From: Protula sp. h YS-2021
Lineage: Eukaryota; Annelida; Polychaeta; Sabellida; Serpulidae
Length of the DNA: 64,000 nt
Assembly: GCA_949752745.1 (NCBI GenBank)
Contig: OX457028.1
Coordinates: forward strand, 6,900,922 to 6,964,921
Direction of reading: 5' to 3'
Shown here: one piece after another, positions 1-9,572 of the stretch
Layout of the letters: each line of letters opens with the position of its first letter
How positions within the stretch are numbered: the stretch's first letter is position 1
Translations under genes and position numbers: made by a program
The notes under the pieces: generated by a model
Databases searched by the model: none
Told to the model about the DNA's origin: nothing
Seen by the model: the letters and a program-made list of their open reading frames with translations, nothing else

Positions 1-49
1 TGATCTCACTAATCATCAGTGTGTAGTCAATAGCAGCAAGGAACTCCAT
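1..49 (-). CDS. Possible leftward ORF running off the window edge
   Basis: An ATG at 49-47 opens a frame of 16 codons with no stop before the window edge. A TATA-like stretch (TATATATT) lies at 103-110 on the same strand. It would be an outward-facing partner of the rightward Cys-rich gene at 307. Too short to identify, and it may be chance. Confidence 0.22.
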   Translation of the reverse strand, partial: MEFLAAIDYTLMISEI

Positions 50-129
50 CTTCACAGCTCAAAGCAGTAAGCGGTTGTGAAGCTAAACTGAAATGACAAG
101 CCAATATATACCAACCCCCTCCCCCCGGG

Positions 130-175
130 TCACTCTATCTATACCATATACCAAGAGCCTGTACCATGTGAGGAC
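130..175 (+). repeat. Left arm of 46-bp inverted repeat
   Basis: This stretch (centre CTATCTATACCATATACC) reappears in reverse complement at 12882-12927 with three mismatches in 46 bases. It is followed inward by C/G-rich palindromes and three copies of TGTGAGGA at about 168-246. It is either part of the terminal inverted repeat of the Polinton or a promoter element shared by both ends. Confidence 0.85.
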
Positions 176-269
176 TCCCCGCGGGGTGCCCAGACATATG
201 CCGTGTGAGGACCTCCCCCCGGGGCCTGCTGGGGGCATATAATGTGAGGATGGCCGCTTAAAAGTAGTG

Positions 270-276
270 TATAAAT
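270..276 (+). promoter_or_regulatory. TATA box before the Cys-rich gene
   Basis: TATAAAT lies 37 bases upstream of the ATG at 307, a spacing that fits a eukaryotic core promoter with a short leader. Confidence 0.5.
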
Positions 277-306
277 TGGGGTTAAACGCCCAAAACAAGC
301 GGCAAG

Positions 307-662
307 ATGTCTACAACGCGCACATACACAGTGATGCGGAACGGCAGGGCAGTGACGCTGACAACAGAATGCTACAAGTCTTGGGTGTGGTTAGAATATC
401 CAGGACAACCACAAACTGCCCAGTACACCACAATGCACCGCGTCGATACTGTTGCAAAACCTGTGGCGGTTTGCTATGGTAGAAGTTTACGGCAACATTA
501 CCTGGACCAGAACCGCCGTTTACGGACTGCTGGTGGTGCGGTGCGACTCTGAAAAACATCAAGTATTATAATTCTCACCCTTTCAAGTGCTCCAGAAGGC
601 CTTTCACGATGGAGCAGTTTTATAGATATCAGTGCAGTTGTGGGAACCCGACTTGTTGGTGA
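307..662 (+). pseudogene. Polinton small Cys-rich (zinc-ribbon-like) protein, broken
   Basis: The ATG at 307 follows the TATA box at 270. The first frame is open to 552, but the Cys-rich part lies in another frame: a CCKTC motif just before an in-frame TAG at 480-482, then CWWC at about 528 and a CSC...C cluster near 640, ending at TGA 660-662. One original protein of roughly 115 residues with paired cysteine motifs, broken by a frameshift and a nonsense codon, explains both frames best. A zinc-binding role is inferred from cysteine spacing only. I do not recognise the family. Confidence 0.5.
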
Positions 663-749
663 AGAGCCAACTTACTAAAATCTTTCGACCCTTCTAAGGG
701 CCATCCTCTCTTATAAAATAAACGCAAATTCTGTCTGTGTATGAGTGTG

Positions 750-757
750 TATAAAAG
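750..757 (+). promoter_or_regulatory. TATA box before the zinc-finger gene
   Basis: TATAAAAG lies 66 bases upstream of the ATG at 816. It falls inside the longest open frame (from 741), which argues that translation starts at 816 rather than 741. Confidence 0.6.
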
Positions 758-815
758 GGGATGTCTGAGATTACATTTCATCATTTCAGTTTCAGCAGTT
801 GACGTAACAACAACA

Positions 816-1262
816 ATGGTATCTAATTCAGACACATCAGTCTTCTGCCGTGATTGCAATGTGACGTTTCCATCTCTGGACTTGTTTGTAGCATATACAT
901 GTAAACCAGCTAATATGAAACGTGAAGAGCATGGGAAAGGAGTAAAGAGACGAAAGATGGAACAAGATGACATTTGGCCATACGGTCCAGTTCTCTGTAT
1001 GAAATGCAATGTGGAATTTCCATCTATGGATACCTTTGAGGCACATACATGTAGTAAAGCTGAGATGAAAACTCTAGTGAAACATGCTCGTGAAGAGCAT
1101 GGGAAAGGAGTAAAGATGGAACAAGATGAAATTTGGCCATACGGTCCAGTCCTCTGTATGAAATGCAATGTGGAATTTCTATCTATGGATGCGTTTGAAG
1201 CACATGCATGCATGTGCCTCATGAAGAACATGTTTCAAAGAAACAAAAGACAGGACAAGTAG
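816..1262 (+). CDS. Polinton protein with three tandem C-x2-C...H-x-C zinc fingers
   Basis: The start at 816 is chosen because the TATA box at 750 would otherwise lie in the coding region; the product is about 148 residues. It has three similar modules, each with C-x2-C, an F-(P/L)-S-(M/L)-D segment and a downstream H or Y before TC/AC. Modules two and three repeat almost the same linker (EEHGKGVK, then IWPYGPVLCMKCNVEF), so they are recent internal duplications. The first module has Y where the others have H. A nucleic-acid-binding role is inferred from the finger layout. It is one of the few unbroken frames of the element. Confidence 0.6.
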   Translation: MVSNSDTSVFCRDCNVTFPSLDLFVAYTCKPANMKREEHGKGVKRRKMEQDDIWPYGPVLCMKCNVEFPSMDTFEAHTCSKAEMKTLVKHAREEHGKGVKMEQDEIWPYGPVLCMKCNVEFLSMDAFEAHACMCLMKNMFQRNKRQDK

Positions 1263-1468
1263 GGAGAGGTAGAAGGGTTAGTCTAGGTGAAAACGCGCAG
1301 GAAAAACGGTTTGAATCTGGGGATGGATCGGATTTACTGCTTGAAATGCGATAGCAAGAGAACCGTATTAAGACACATGTGTTGGAGACCTTAAACCATG
1401 GAATGAAATGGTATATTGTAGTGCATGCACGCTTCAAGAAACTGACGGCGAAAGCAGAAGGTGTACCA

Positions 1469-1540
1469 GCCTCGGTGGCCTAGTGGTTAGAGTGTCCGCC
1501 TCGAGACTGGAAGATCGTGGGTTCAAACCCCGGTCGGGGC
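1469..1540 (+). mobile_element. tRNA-derived SINE head
   Basis: A 72-base tRNA-like segment with an A box (TGGCCTAGTGG) and a B box (GGTTCAAACC). The first seven bases pair with the last seven as an acceptor stem. The anticodon stem does not pair well and there is no convincing isoacceptor identity, so this is the promoter head of a SINE, closest in layout to tRNA-Glu, and not a working tRNA gene. The body is short or lost, because polymerase coding sequence is recognisable from about 1600. The insertion separates the zinc-finger gene from the polymerase. Confidence 0.75.
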
Positions 1541-1599
1541 TCGGGATCTAAAGAACAATGCAATGCAGAAGGTTTTATTACAGAACAAGTGGATAATGC

Positions 1600-4500
1600 A
1601 TTTATCTGCAGTCCAACATATACAGCATTGATATTGAACTGGACTTGCCAGAAGCTTTTAAATAATGTTTTACTAAGTTTGACGAACATGAGCGACAAGG
1701 CTCTGGCTGGGTATTGGATAACATACTGTTCATTGAAGTACTTACAGCTACGTTGGTGCCTCTGGAAGCGAGTAGTTTTATTCCACTGCCGAAGAAAGTG
1801 AAGAAAACAAAGGGTGTGATAAACATTGAGAATGATGACAACAAGTGTTTCTTATGGTCAGTATTGGCTTACCTTCACCCTTCAACAAAAAAACCCAAAT
1901 CGCGTGAAATTATACAAGCCATTTGAGAAAGAATTAAAGGTAGAGGGTATGACATTTCCGACACCAATTACTGACATTCCAAAGTTTGAAAAGGAGAACG
2001 ATATATCCATCAACGTTTTTGGATATGAACAAGATGTAGTTGTTCCGATACAACTTAGTCGAAACGTTAGTGCGAGAGAAATCAACTTACTTCTGATTAG
2101 CAATGACAAGAAAAGGCATTACTGCCTAATCAAGAATTTCAGCAGACTTATGTCTTATCGATCAAAGCGTCATGGAACGGCTTTTTATTGTTTCAACTGT
2201 CTTCACGGATTTGTGCGACAAGCGCTTTTAGATAAACATCGTGAAGTGTGTGGCAAGCATGGAGCACAATGTTTATCATTGCCCAAGGAACCTTTTATCA
2301 AGTTCAAGAATGTAGCCAAACAGCAGCGAGCACCTTTTGTGATTTATGCCGACTTTGAATGTTTCACGCAAAAGCATGAGGAAGGAGTCAAGTATCAGCA
2401 GCATCGTCCAACAGCTTCGCTTATATGGTTGTGAACCAGTACGACACACGTGCACCAGTTGTGTATCGAGGAGACAACGCCGTAAGTTCTTTTAGACCAT
2501 ATGGTGAATGAACGTAATCGTATTAGAGCAGCCAAAGGATATGGTGATGATCCGCGAAGACAAAGAGAATTTCAAGAACGATGTTGATTGTTACATTTGT
2601 CATGAGCCTCTAGGAGCAGATCGTGTGAGAGATCATGACCACATCAATGGCACATATCGCGGAGCAGCGCATAGTGAATACAACTTACATTTCAGACTTA
2701 GAAAAGATCCGCAGGGGGATAAAGATTCTTTTATCATTCCTGTGTTTTTCCACAATTTGCGAGGCTATGACGGTCATCTGATCATGTGGAAATTGGGAAA
2801 TTCAAAGATGAAACAATTACAGTCATTCCCAACACCTTTCAGTTCATGAGCACCTCTCTACAGAAGTCGGTATCCAACCTTGCAGCAGAAGGGAAAGATA
2901 ACTTCTACAACATGACTACTCACATTCACGACAGTAACAAACAAGATTTGTTGTTGAGAAAGGGAGTGTACCCCTACGATTACGTGGACGAGCCATCCAA
3001 GTTTGCTGAAACACAACTGCCGTCAAAGGACAAGTTTTATAGTCAGCTTAGCGAAGAGGACATCAGTGATGAGGATTATGCTCATGCGCAGCAGATATCG
3101 GATACATTCAACTGTACCACATTCGGCGAATACCACGACCTGTACCTGAAATCAGATGTGCTACTGCTAGCTGACGTGTTTGAAAATTTTCGGCAAGTGT
3201 GCCTCGACACGTATGAATTGGATCCTGCCCACTACTATACAGCGCCAAGACTGTCGTGGGATGCTATGTTAAAAGCGAAAAAGGTGAAGTTGGAATTGAT
3301 CAATAAAATTGACATGTACCAAATGGTTGAACAAGGTCTACGTGGAGGAATATCTGTGATCACGCGCAAGTATGCAAAAGCAAATAACCCCTACGTAGCA
3401 GATTACAGTTCTGAGATACCGAACAACTACCTGATGTACCTGGACGCAAACAACTTGTATGGCTGGGCCATGTCACAAAGCATGTCACAAAGAGGATTTA
3501 TGTGGGTGAACGAGCTAGAATCCCTCGACTTCATGGATGTGGCTGAAGATGATGACATTGGATACATTTTGGAAGCGGATTTAGAATACCAACGTACAAT
3601 CCATGATCGTCATAATCACTACCCAGTGGCTCCAGAATGGAAATGTGTCAAAGTTGGAGAATTATCAGAGCACAGTAAGAAGCTTCGGAAAGATCTGAAC
3701 ATGACAGGCAAACCTAGTGAAAAGCTCATTCCTAACTTGTGTGACAAGAAATAATATATGCTTCATTATAGGAATTTGCAGTAGTACGTCTCACTGTGGT
3801 TGAAAGTCACTAAGGTGCACCGCGCCATCATGTTTACACAGAGGAAATGGTTGGAGAAATGCGTTACCTTGAACACGGAAAAGAAAAAATTGGCTAAGAA
3901 CCCGTTTGAGAAAGACTTCTTCAAACTGATGAACAACTCAAAACGAATCAATGTTGAACTTGTTCACAGAGAAAAGCGGTTCAAGAAACTCGTGGACAAA
4001 CCTTCTTTCCACAAATTCAAAATTTTCAACGAAGATTTGACCGCCGTACATGTGCGCAAACTGGATTTGCTTTTGGATAAACCCATTCAAGTTGGCTTCA
4101 CCATTCTCGACTTCAGCAAATTGCTTATGTTCAACTTTCATTACAACTACATCATGGTCAAATATCCCAATGCCAAGTTGTTGTTCAGCGACACCGACAG
4201 TCTATGTTATGAAATAGAAACGGAAGATATCTACAAGGATATGCAGCAAGATGCTGACCTGTTCGACACAAGTAACTATCCGTCAGATCACTTTATACAT
4301 TCTAACGTGAACAAAAAAGTGTTTGGGAAAATGAAGGATGAGACAGCAGACATCCACATTGAAGAGTTTGTTGGACTCAGACCGAAAATGTATAGTTTAT
4401 TGTGTGGTAGGAAAGAAAAGCATACAGCTCAAGGCATCACTCGAGCTTGCCAAAGACGCATTAAACATGTACAGTATTGGGACAGTTTGTTCAACCAAAC

Positions 4501-4660
4501 TCAAACGATGACTACAGGACACATTATTCGAAGTCATAGTCACCAGCTTTTCTCGGAGAAGTTGAGGAAAGTAGCCCTCTCCCCATATGACGACAAGCGA
4601 TTTGTGTTGAAAGATGGCTATTCCACCTTAGCGCATGGACATTACAAGGCTGCGTTATAA
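1600..4660 (+). pseudogene. POLB: Protein-primed family B DNA polymerase of Polinton type, multiply broken
   Basis: The order of motifs matches Polinton/adintovirus polymerase (DNA_pol_B_2). There is an N-terminal segment with NDDNKCFLWSVLAYLHP, Exo I as YADFE at about 2345, a zinc pair C-x2-C followed by DHDH at 2600-2640, Exo II as HNLRGYD at 2752, and Exo III as YHDLYLKSD at 3130. The palm follows with motif A DANNLYGWAM at 3443 and motif C SDTDSL at 4187. The reading frame shifts near 1880, 2405, 2505 and 2800, with stops at 3752-3754 and 3782-3784. At about 3936 the KLMNNS of motif B is followed directly by sequence that normally lies roughly nine residues further on, so the conserved Gly-Lys part is deleted. 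A fossil; the TATA box of the next gene overlaps its 3' end. Confidence 0.93.
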
Positions 4661-4663
4661 AAG
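4656..4663 (+). promoter_or_regulatory. TATA box overlapping the polymerase stop codon
   Basis: TATAAAAG overlaps the polymerase TAA (4658-4660), followed by an ATG at 4732. This compact layout is virus-like. Confidence 0.55.
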
Positions 4664-4731
4664 GGGGAGGTCCTCCTACGATTCCTAGAAGCTATACAAC
4701 ATCCACTCTTCACCATCTTGCGAGCATAGAA

Positions 4732-5412
4732 ATGTCTTTGCAGACAAGGAGACAGCTCATAGTTGATCTGACTGTTGAACGAGATGGAAGAATTTTTATC
4801 AGATTATGAACCCATTACAAATGGATTCTCATATCTGAGAAACTTATGTGATGACATTGTGTTAAGACATTTTGGAAAGTATATCATTCTATCACCTGAC
4901 GAACAATCCGTGTTGAAAGACCATCTAGAGAAGTCGAGGATACCTGGCTTTCTCCTTATACTCTCAGAGTATTTAGAAGTACGTGTGACGGAGAACTGCT
5001 TAGACGTGTTTGTACGATTTCGTCAATATATATGACGAGCTTACAGAACGCTATGACTACATCACCCTGAACGCAGTGGAATGGTACGCTCTGCTACAAG
5101 CATTGGATTGGAAAGAACCTGACGCTTGAATTCAAAGAGGAAGGAGTGCAACTCATGCGGGGCATCAAGTCCATTGAGCTGAAACATCCCATATGCGTTA
5201 TGGTGATGGACATAGACATGAATGAACATGGATATGAACTGAAACTGTCTGAACATGAAGATGTTAAAATGATAAAGTTTGACAATGGACAGTGTTATGC
5301 TAGTTTTCATAGCATTTACAAACGTGGGTGCAATGTCTATGATACATATATTAATTCAGATTGGTATGAATGGCATTTGTTTATCTATGTATTGAAGGTA
5401 TTTGTGAAATAA
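4732..5412 (+). pseudogene. Polinton hypothetical protein, possibly PC4-like DNA-binding, frameshifted
   Basis: The chosen start is the ATG at 4732 (MSLQTRRQLIVDLTVERDG), 69 bases after the TATA box; this frame stops at 4807-4809. The second frame runs from about 4775 to 5035, a third carries a short YITLNAVEWYALL segment at 5056-5095, and a last frame runs from about 5110 to the stop at 5410-5412. The pieces overlap or abut in order, as expected of one gene of about 220 residues with three frameshifts. The ITL..VEW..LL pattern recalls the PC4 single-strand DNA-binding fold; that is weak evidence. The leftward gene at 11634 begins in a similar style. Confidence 0.45.
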
Positions 5413-5498
5413 AAGTTTAATGTAAAGTAGATTTGTTGAAATGTAAATAATGTATAACACAATAAAAAAGAATGTTGTATAAAACTGTCTTGTTTATT
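5408..5498. terminator. Convergent polyadenylation signals between the two Polinton gene blocks
   Basis: AATAAA occurs on the plus strand at 5408-5413, overlapping the stop codon, and again at 5461-5466. TTTATT at 5493-5498 gives AATAAA on the minus strand. They sit where rightward and leftward transcription meet. The rest of 5500-5713 is AT-rich without a recognisable gene. Confidence 0.5.
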
Positions 5499-5713
5499 TA
5501 CAATATTCATAATACAATTAACAATTACCAACAACTTAACTAATACAAATTAACTAATACAAAATCAATCACCATCGCTTCTTCTTAATACATCAATGTT
5601 TTCAAAAGGACTATGTCATCGAGCTCTTTGAATTATATAATACACACAATAAAATCCACATGTAGATGATCTCGGTGTTTGTAATACAACTGAATTATAT
5701 ATGAAATTAAATT

Positions 5714-5885
5714 TTAAAAACGACTGTCTATAGGTAAAAGTCCATAAGAGTCAAAATATTCTGCAGGGTCTTTGTCATAATATACTGCCACCCAATGCTC
5801 TCCTAGCTCATCATGATCGTTTGTGTTGATGACATAGGCACCGCGTTGTAAAGAGGGTAACTGGTCCGTGGAAAACACGCCTTAG
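5714..5885 (-). pseudogene. PRO: Adenovirus-type cysteine protease fragment (Polinton PRO)
   Basis: In a frame different from the capsid gene that runs into it, the minus strand reads a DQLPSLQRGAYVINT segment, then GEHWVAVYYD with the catalytic-type His-Trp, then EYFDSYGLLP, ending at TAA 5714-5716. These are landmarks of the adenain-like C48/C5 maturation protease of adenoviruses and Polintons. The N-terminal start and the C-terminal part with the catalytic cysteine are missing. The protease would cut capsid precursors during assembly. It is fused to a truncated capsid gene by deletion. Confidence 0.75.
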
Positions 5886-6705
5886 CAGGACTTTTCATCA
5901 ATGCATCTGCATGTCCTAACTGAATACCTGGACTAACCCTCACTTTGCGAATGGTTAAAAACGCATCTCTCACTTCTACTTTAAAACCATTATTTACAGC
6001 CATTAATACATATTCATCTTTTTGTCTATGTAAACGCAATATGATACTAACACCTTTAGGAAGATAACGATCCTGCTCAAACAAATCTACCCTTAAACCA
6101 CCTGCTGGCATAAACTCACGGCTTAGACGCGTATACAAATAACGATTATGTAAACCATTATTTCCAGCGTCACCTATATCAGCACCTTCAAGATTTACAT
6201 GAAACCCTGATACATATCTTTCATTATTAGGTCTTTTCACCTCATGAGCATTCATTGACCCAGCAGTATCTTCATAGATGAGACGCATAGAGCGCTCAGA
6301 ATGGAGACTTTCTTCCGAGTCATGAATGAGATCATAAATGATGCTGGTATAGCCATGGGTATTGTTACTATGTGATACCAAACGATCATTTAGAAATAAT
6401 TCAATATTGGACCATAACCCATTAAACAAATCACTGATACATGATACGTTATCATCTACACCACATAGTGTGCCATCAACCTTTACAATAGAGCATACAA
6501 TATGAGGTTTACTGTTCTTTAAATCTAGATATTCTTCTGTACTCGCAGGAATTTAGAATTCTGTTGGAGCGCCCTCTCTAATGAAAGTCAGTGGTTGATA
6601 GTCTACATTATAACTTTTTTCTACAGCAGTTTGCGTTGGTGGTATGCGAAACCATTCTAATGGAGAAAGACTACATTCACAAGAATGATTATGAATTAAA
6701 GACAT
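5803..6705 (-). pseudogene. Major-capsid-like protein (F54H12.2-like), C-terminally truncated
   Basis: The start is the ATG at 6705-6703, giving an N-terminus with HNHSCEC and RIPPTQT, characteristic of the F54H12.2-like capsid family of invertebrate Mavericks. One in-frame TAA lies at 6553-6555; otherwise the frame is continuous to 5803. Conserved signs include a DLFNGLWSNIELFLNDRLVS stretch and FEQDRYLPKGVSI. The protein should be longer: after about 290 codons the frame runs into protease sequence read in a different frame, so a deletion removed the capsid C-terminus and the protease N-terminus. It overlaps the core-like gene upstream by 17 bases. The major-capsid role is from family knowledge. 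Confidence 0.72.
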
Positions 6706-7063
6706 GATAAAAAATGTCTTTCTTATATTTTGTTGATGTTATCCGTTTAGCTGCCTTTCGCTTTCTGACAGGTTTTGCTGGTTGCACTCTCTTTTGTCGT
6801 CCTAACACATCACCAATCGCACGCTGTGCTACTCGGCCTGTAACATCTTTCGCGACATCTTTCGCAGCCTTTTTAAGATGTGGTGCAACGATTTTAGCCC
6901 CTGCCTTAAGCAGTGGAATAGCTTTGCGAGCCAATGATCCAAGAATTGAACCAATACCATCTCCATATTGTATTCGCGCTCCTTTAAATCCTGGTAATTC
7001 TTCACCCACTTGACGAAGAAAATGGTTGCGATATGTAGACGGATCGTGTGTATATGCTTTCAT
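6689..7063 (-). CDS. Basic core/minor capsid-like Polinton protein
   Basis: An unbroken frame of 124 residues, rich in Lys, Arg and Ala. A glycine-rich hydrophobic stretch (YGDGIGSILGSLARKAIPLL, about residues 33-52) precedes an amphipathic segment with KKAAKDVAKDV, and the C-terminal third is strongly basic with RKRKAAKR. This resembles adenovirus pX/pVI-like small capsid or core proteins found beside capsid genes in adintoviruses and Polintons. It lies between penton-like and capsid-like genes; its ATG overlaps the presumed ancestral stop of the penton gene. A DNA-condensing or membrane-active role is inference. Confidence 0.6.
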   Translation of the reverse strand: MKAYTHDPSTYRNHFLRQVGEELPGFKGARIQYGDGIGSILGSLARKAIPLLKAGAKIVAPHLKKAAKDVAKDVTGRVAQRAIGDVLGRQKRVQPAKPVRKRKAAKRITSTKYKKDIFYHVFNS

Positions 7064-7792
7064 AATGCCTTTGGTCGAAAATGTTTACAAGTTGCAATGG
7101 TCGAAAAAGTTTACAGATCACTTTCCCAGTCTTGAATAAGATGTTTTCACCTGTGTCATCCTTAATATTCATTTCTATCATGTCAAATTTGGATGTGTTT
7201 ACAGGAACATAATGAGGTTCTCCATACGTTTTCATAATAATATCTCCATCATGTGTTTGTGTTCCAATGGATCGTAGCAAGGCACATAATGATCTAAATG
7301 AAATCCATGTTTAATATTAAGCATATGCGGTGCCTCACTTGCATTGATATAAACCAAATATGGTGTAAATCCTAACAATTCTCCTAATCCTATGGAAAAT
7401 GATAAGGCAAAATTATCTTTTAACATCAGAGAGACTTGTAATTTTATCATAGTTTAATCTCACTGGAGACACATCGTCTTCATCATTGGTGAAAGCATCT
7501 TTAAAGGCATGATTTATCGCTTGAATGACTTCAGTAGGGGTTTCATAATAACCATGAGCAATATACACTGTTTTGAAGACACCCTCGCCTGTATGATCCG
7601 CTATGTATTTCACATAATAGTCTAAGTTAGGCCTCATCGTAGACCATGTATGTGGATATTGAATTTCAGTTAAGGCTACTTCATATTTTTCTTTCGAGGC
7701 ATACGAATTTGATTATTTGAAACCTTGTTGTTGGGATAACAGTTCATACTAGCATTACTAGGTAAAGTAATGTAAAAACTTGTTGACTCCAT
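7060..7792 (-). pseudogene. Penton-like minor capsid protein, frameshifted
   Basis: The start is the ATG at 7792-7790. It begins with a FYITLPSNASM segment, then in another frame VALTEIQYPHTW (about 7665), a HGYYETPTEVIQAINHAF stretch (7545), LLGFTPYLVY (7370), and finally HYVPVNTSKFDMIEMNIKDD plus a TGKV strand (7200-7110). These match the single-jelly-roll minor capsid (penton) proteins of Polintons and adintoviruses. Frameshifts fall near 7690, 7440 and 7270, and a 26-bp duplication disturbs the end. The element's virions, if made, would use it at fivefold vertices; that role comes from family knowledge. Confidence 0.72.
7072..7120. repeat. 26-bp imperfect tandem duplication in the penton-like gene
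   Basis: TGGTCGAAAA(T/A)GTTTACA occurs twice, 26 bases apart, at the 3' end of the penton-like gene. The duplication shifts the frame so the minus-strand ORF runs on to 7002 instead of ending at the core gene start. Confidence 0.7.
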
Positions 7793-7852
7793 GGCGGCTA
7801 AATCGTTTGTGTGATGTAGATAGACTAGATGTGTACAAACATTACTTCATGT

Positions 7853-8045
7853 TTAACACTCGTCACCCATACTGTCTACATGATCTACATTGCTGTCTAC
7901 ATTGTTGTCTAAATTGCTATCTACATGATCTACATTGGTATCTACTACTTCTTGACAACAGGCACTGACACACCTAATTTTTACAGGAATAGTATTTTTA
8001 TTTTCATTTTCTTTACGACTGCAACGCCATAACTCTTAAATCCAT
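7853..8045 (-). pseudogene. Small Polinton protein with Asn-Val-Asp repeats
   Basis: An ATG at 8045 follows the preceding stop by one base. After an early frameshift the frame reads to TAA 7853-7855 with a CC pair and a run of NVDSNVDHVDS-type repeats, encoded by repeated TGTAGA(T/C) units. I do not recognise it. The repeat may be slippage. Confidence 0.35.
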
Positions 8046-8046
8046 G

Positions 8047-8622
8047 TTAAAAGGTTTCCCATCCTTCTGGAAACAACTTTTGTTGACGTTGTTGTATCTC
8101 TTTTGTAATATCTTCACGAGTTGTCTTTTTGCCAAAAACAGTTTTTGGAATATCAGCGTCTACAATTTCCTCAATAAACTGCTTCCAACCCTGTGGTGGT
8201 TCTCATCGTTCTTTTCTTCTTGTAGCAACCAATGCTTCTTTCAACAAATCAATAATGTTGGAATTCGTAATGACAGTACCCGTTTTTAAAAAAAGTTCAT
8301 TTTTACCTGTCCATCTCGTACCATATTTCTTAGGTTCTGCCAGAAGTTGTGTTAGTTTCACATGATGAATAGGTTGAAAATGGTTTAGAAACTGTTGGGA
8401 CTTTTCTGATTTTTCTACATTGGATGATGTAACAGACTTTTGTCGTTGTTGTTGTGACTAAATGACGGCCAAGAACTTGAGACATTTCTATTGCCTTTTC
8501 ACGAGTTCGTTTCCCACGTAAAAGTTTATTCACTTTCGTTTTAATTTCGCCATCTTTCCCTTCTTTTCTAAAATTTTATATTCATATTCAGGAATGAGGA
8601 TCATTTTTAAAGTATGTTTCAT
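8047..8622 (-). pseudogene. Polinton hypothetical protein with coiled, basic N-terminus, frameshifted
   Basis: The start is the ATG at 8622-8620, which overlaps the previous gene's TGA (ATGA). It reads MKHTLKMILIPEYEY, then in other frames a RGKRTREKAIEMSQVL segment (8520), KKYGTRWTGKNELFLKTG, SNIIDLLKEALVATRRK (8230), and ends GWETF at TAA 8047-8049. At least two frameshifts and a stop separate the pieces; total length would be about 190 residues. Proteins of this layout occur at this place in other invertebrate Mavericks as far as I recall, but I know no function. Confidence 0.5.
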
Positions 8623-8919
8623 TTTAACAGCAACTGAGCTAACAAGGGTAATGCAAATTTAGCAATAGCTCCAATGAATCTGCCTTTATGATTAACCAAC
8701 TTCTTTTTTTCTTCGAAGTGATATCTTCTTATCTGCCAGTGTGCGCTTGAATTAATTACACCTTTTTGAGCTTAAGAGTAAATGTCCTCGCAATATATTC
8801 AAACAAATTTCAAATAAGCTAGTTAATTCCTCCTTAGTAGCTTGTTGTAGCAAGGATTTAGGCCCGCTGCGTGCGAGCAAGTGAAGAAAAGGTTGATTCG
8901 CTTGAATACGTTTAGACAT
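8619..8919 (-). pseudogene. Small Polinton protein with C-terminal hydrophobic segment
   Basis: The start at 8919 overlaps the ATPase 3' end by eight bases. The first frame encodes a helical segment (FLHLLARSGPKSLLQQAT, then EICLNILRGHLLL) and stops near 8752. The rest is in another frame, with KKKLVNHKGRFIGAIAKF and a leucine-rich end before TGA 8619-8621. Basic and then hydrophobic composition is like small minor capsid proteins of this element class. It would have about 98 residues when intact. Confidence 0.5.
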
Positions 8920-9572
8920 CTTGGCTGCAAATGGTCAAGTGACTTGGTTCTTGTTCATACGCTACTTTATCAGCATATACGTAATGTGTATCTTTTTGTA
9001 AAATGCCTGTACGAATACGTAGTTGATCATTCGTTTTCTGCTTCAAATCAATGAATAAATAGCCATGAGGTTTACTGGTAGCATCTTGATAGGCTTCTAT
9101 GAGAAATTGAGATTTTCCAGGATACATTTGTCGCGCTAATGTACTTATTTGTTGACTGTCTCTAGGATTTTTAAACAGAATGATGTAATGCGTATTCAAA
9201 CTAATATTTCGCATTTCTCTACCATGATGGAATAAATTATGCACAATAAAAATAATGCCTAGATTTTGATGACTGCTGCCAACACTAAAGAGACGTGTCA
9301 TACGCTCATCACTATGACACTTGGTCATTAAGTCATCAATGATGAGTAAGTTTAGTTTTTTTCGGGTTAAAACGCTCCTCAGTGTCTTCTGGAATGCCTG
9401 GGCAAAATTCCAAACCTTTCATTCCCTTGCACAAAGGCTGATCTGTTGCATAGAGCCATAAAATGGTTTTTGGAGAGGGTTTAATTAACTTTTATTCTAG
9501 AATTTCTCTAACTAGAGAAGTTTTACCACTGCCTGTAGGTTCAGAGACCAAACATGTGAATGGATGCTTCAT
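8912..9572 (-). pseudogene. ATP: DNA-packaging ATPase (FtsK/A32-like), broken
   Basis: The start is the ATG at 9572-9570. The Walker A motif SEPTGSGKTSLV is at about 9515, and an in-frame TAA follows at 9492-9494. After a frameshift near 9335, Walker B LLIIDDLM is at about 9325-9345, followed by SSHQNLGIIFIVHNLFH and LNTHYIILFKNPRD, typical of Polinton and adintovirus packaging ATPases. The C-terminal frame is open from 9328 to 8912. About 220 residues, near family length. In an intact element it would pump genomic DNA into the capsid. Its start lies inside the end of the integrase frame, a 32-base overlap. Confidence 0.88.

Noticed and set aside
1469..1540. A functional tRNA gene
   Set aside because: A and B boxes and an acceptor stem are present, but the anticodon stem does not pair and the context is repeat-like; called a SINE head.
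7780..7968. Plus-strand 62-residue frame rich in His, Leu, Cys
   Set aside because: It is the antisense of the Asp-Val repeat region of the leftward Polinton block.
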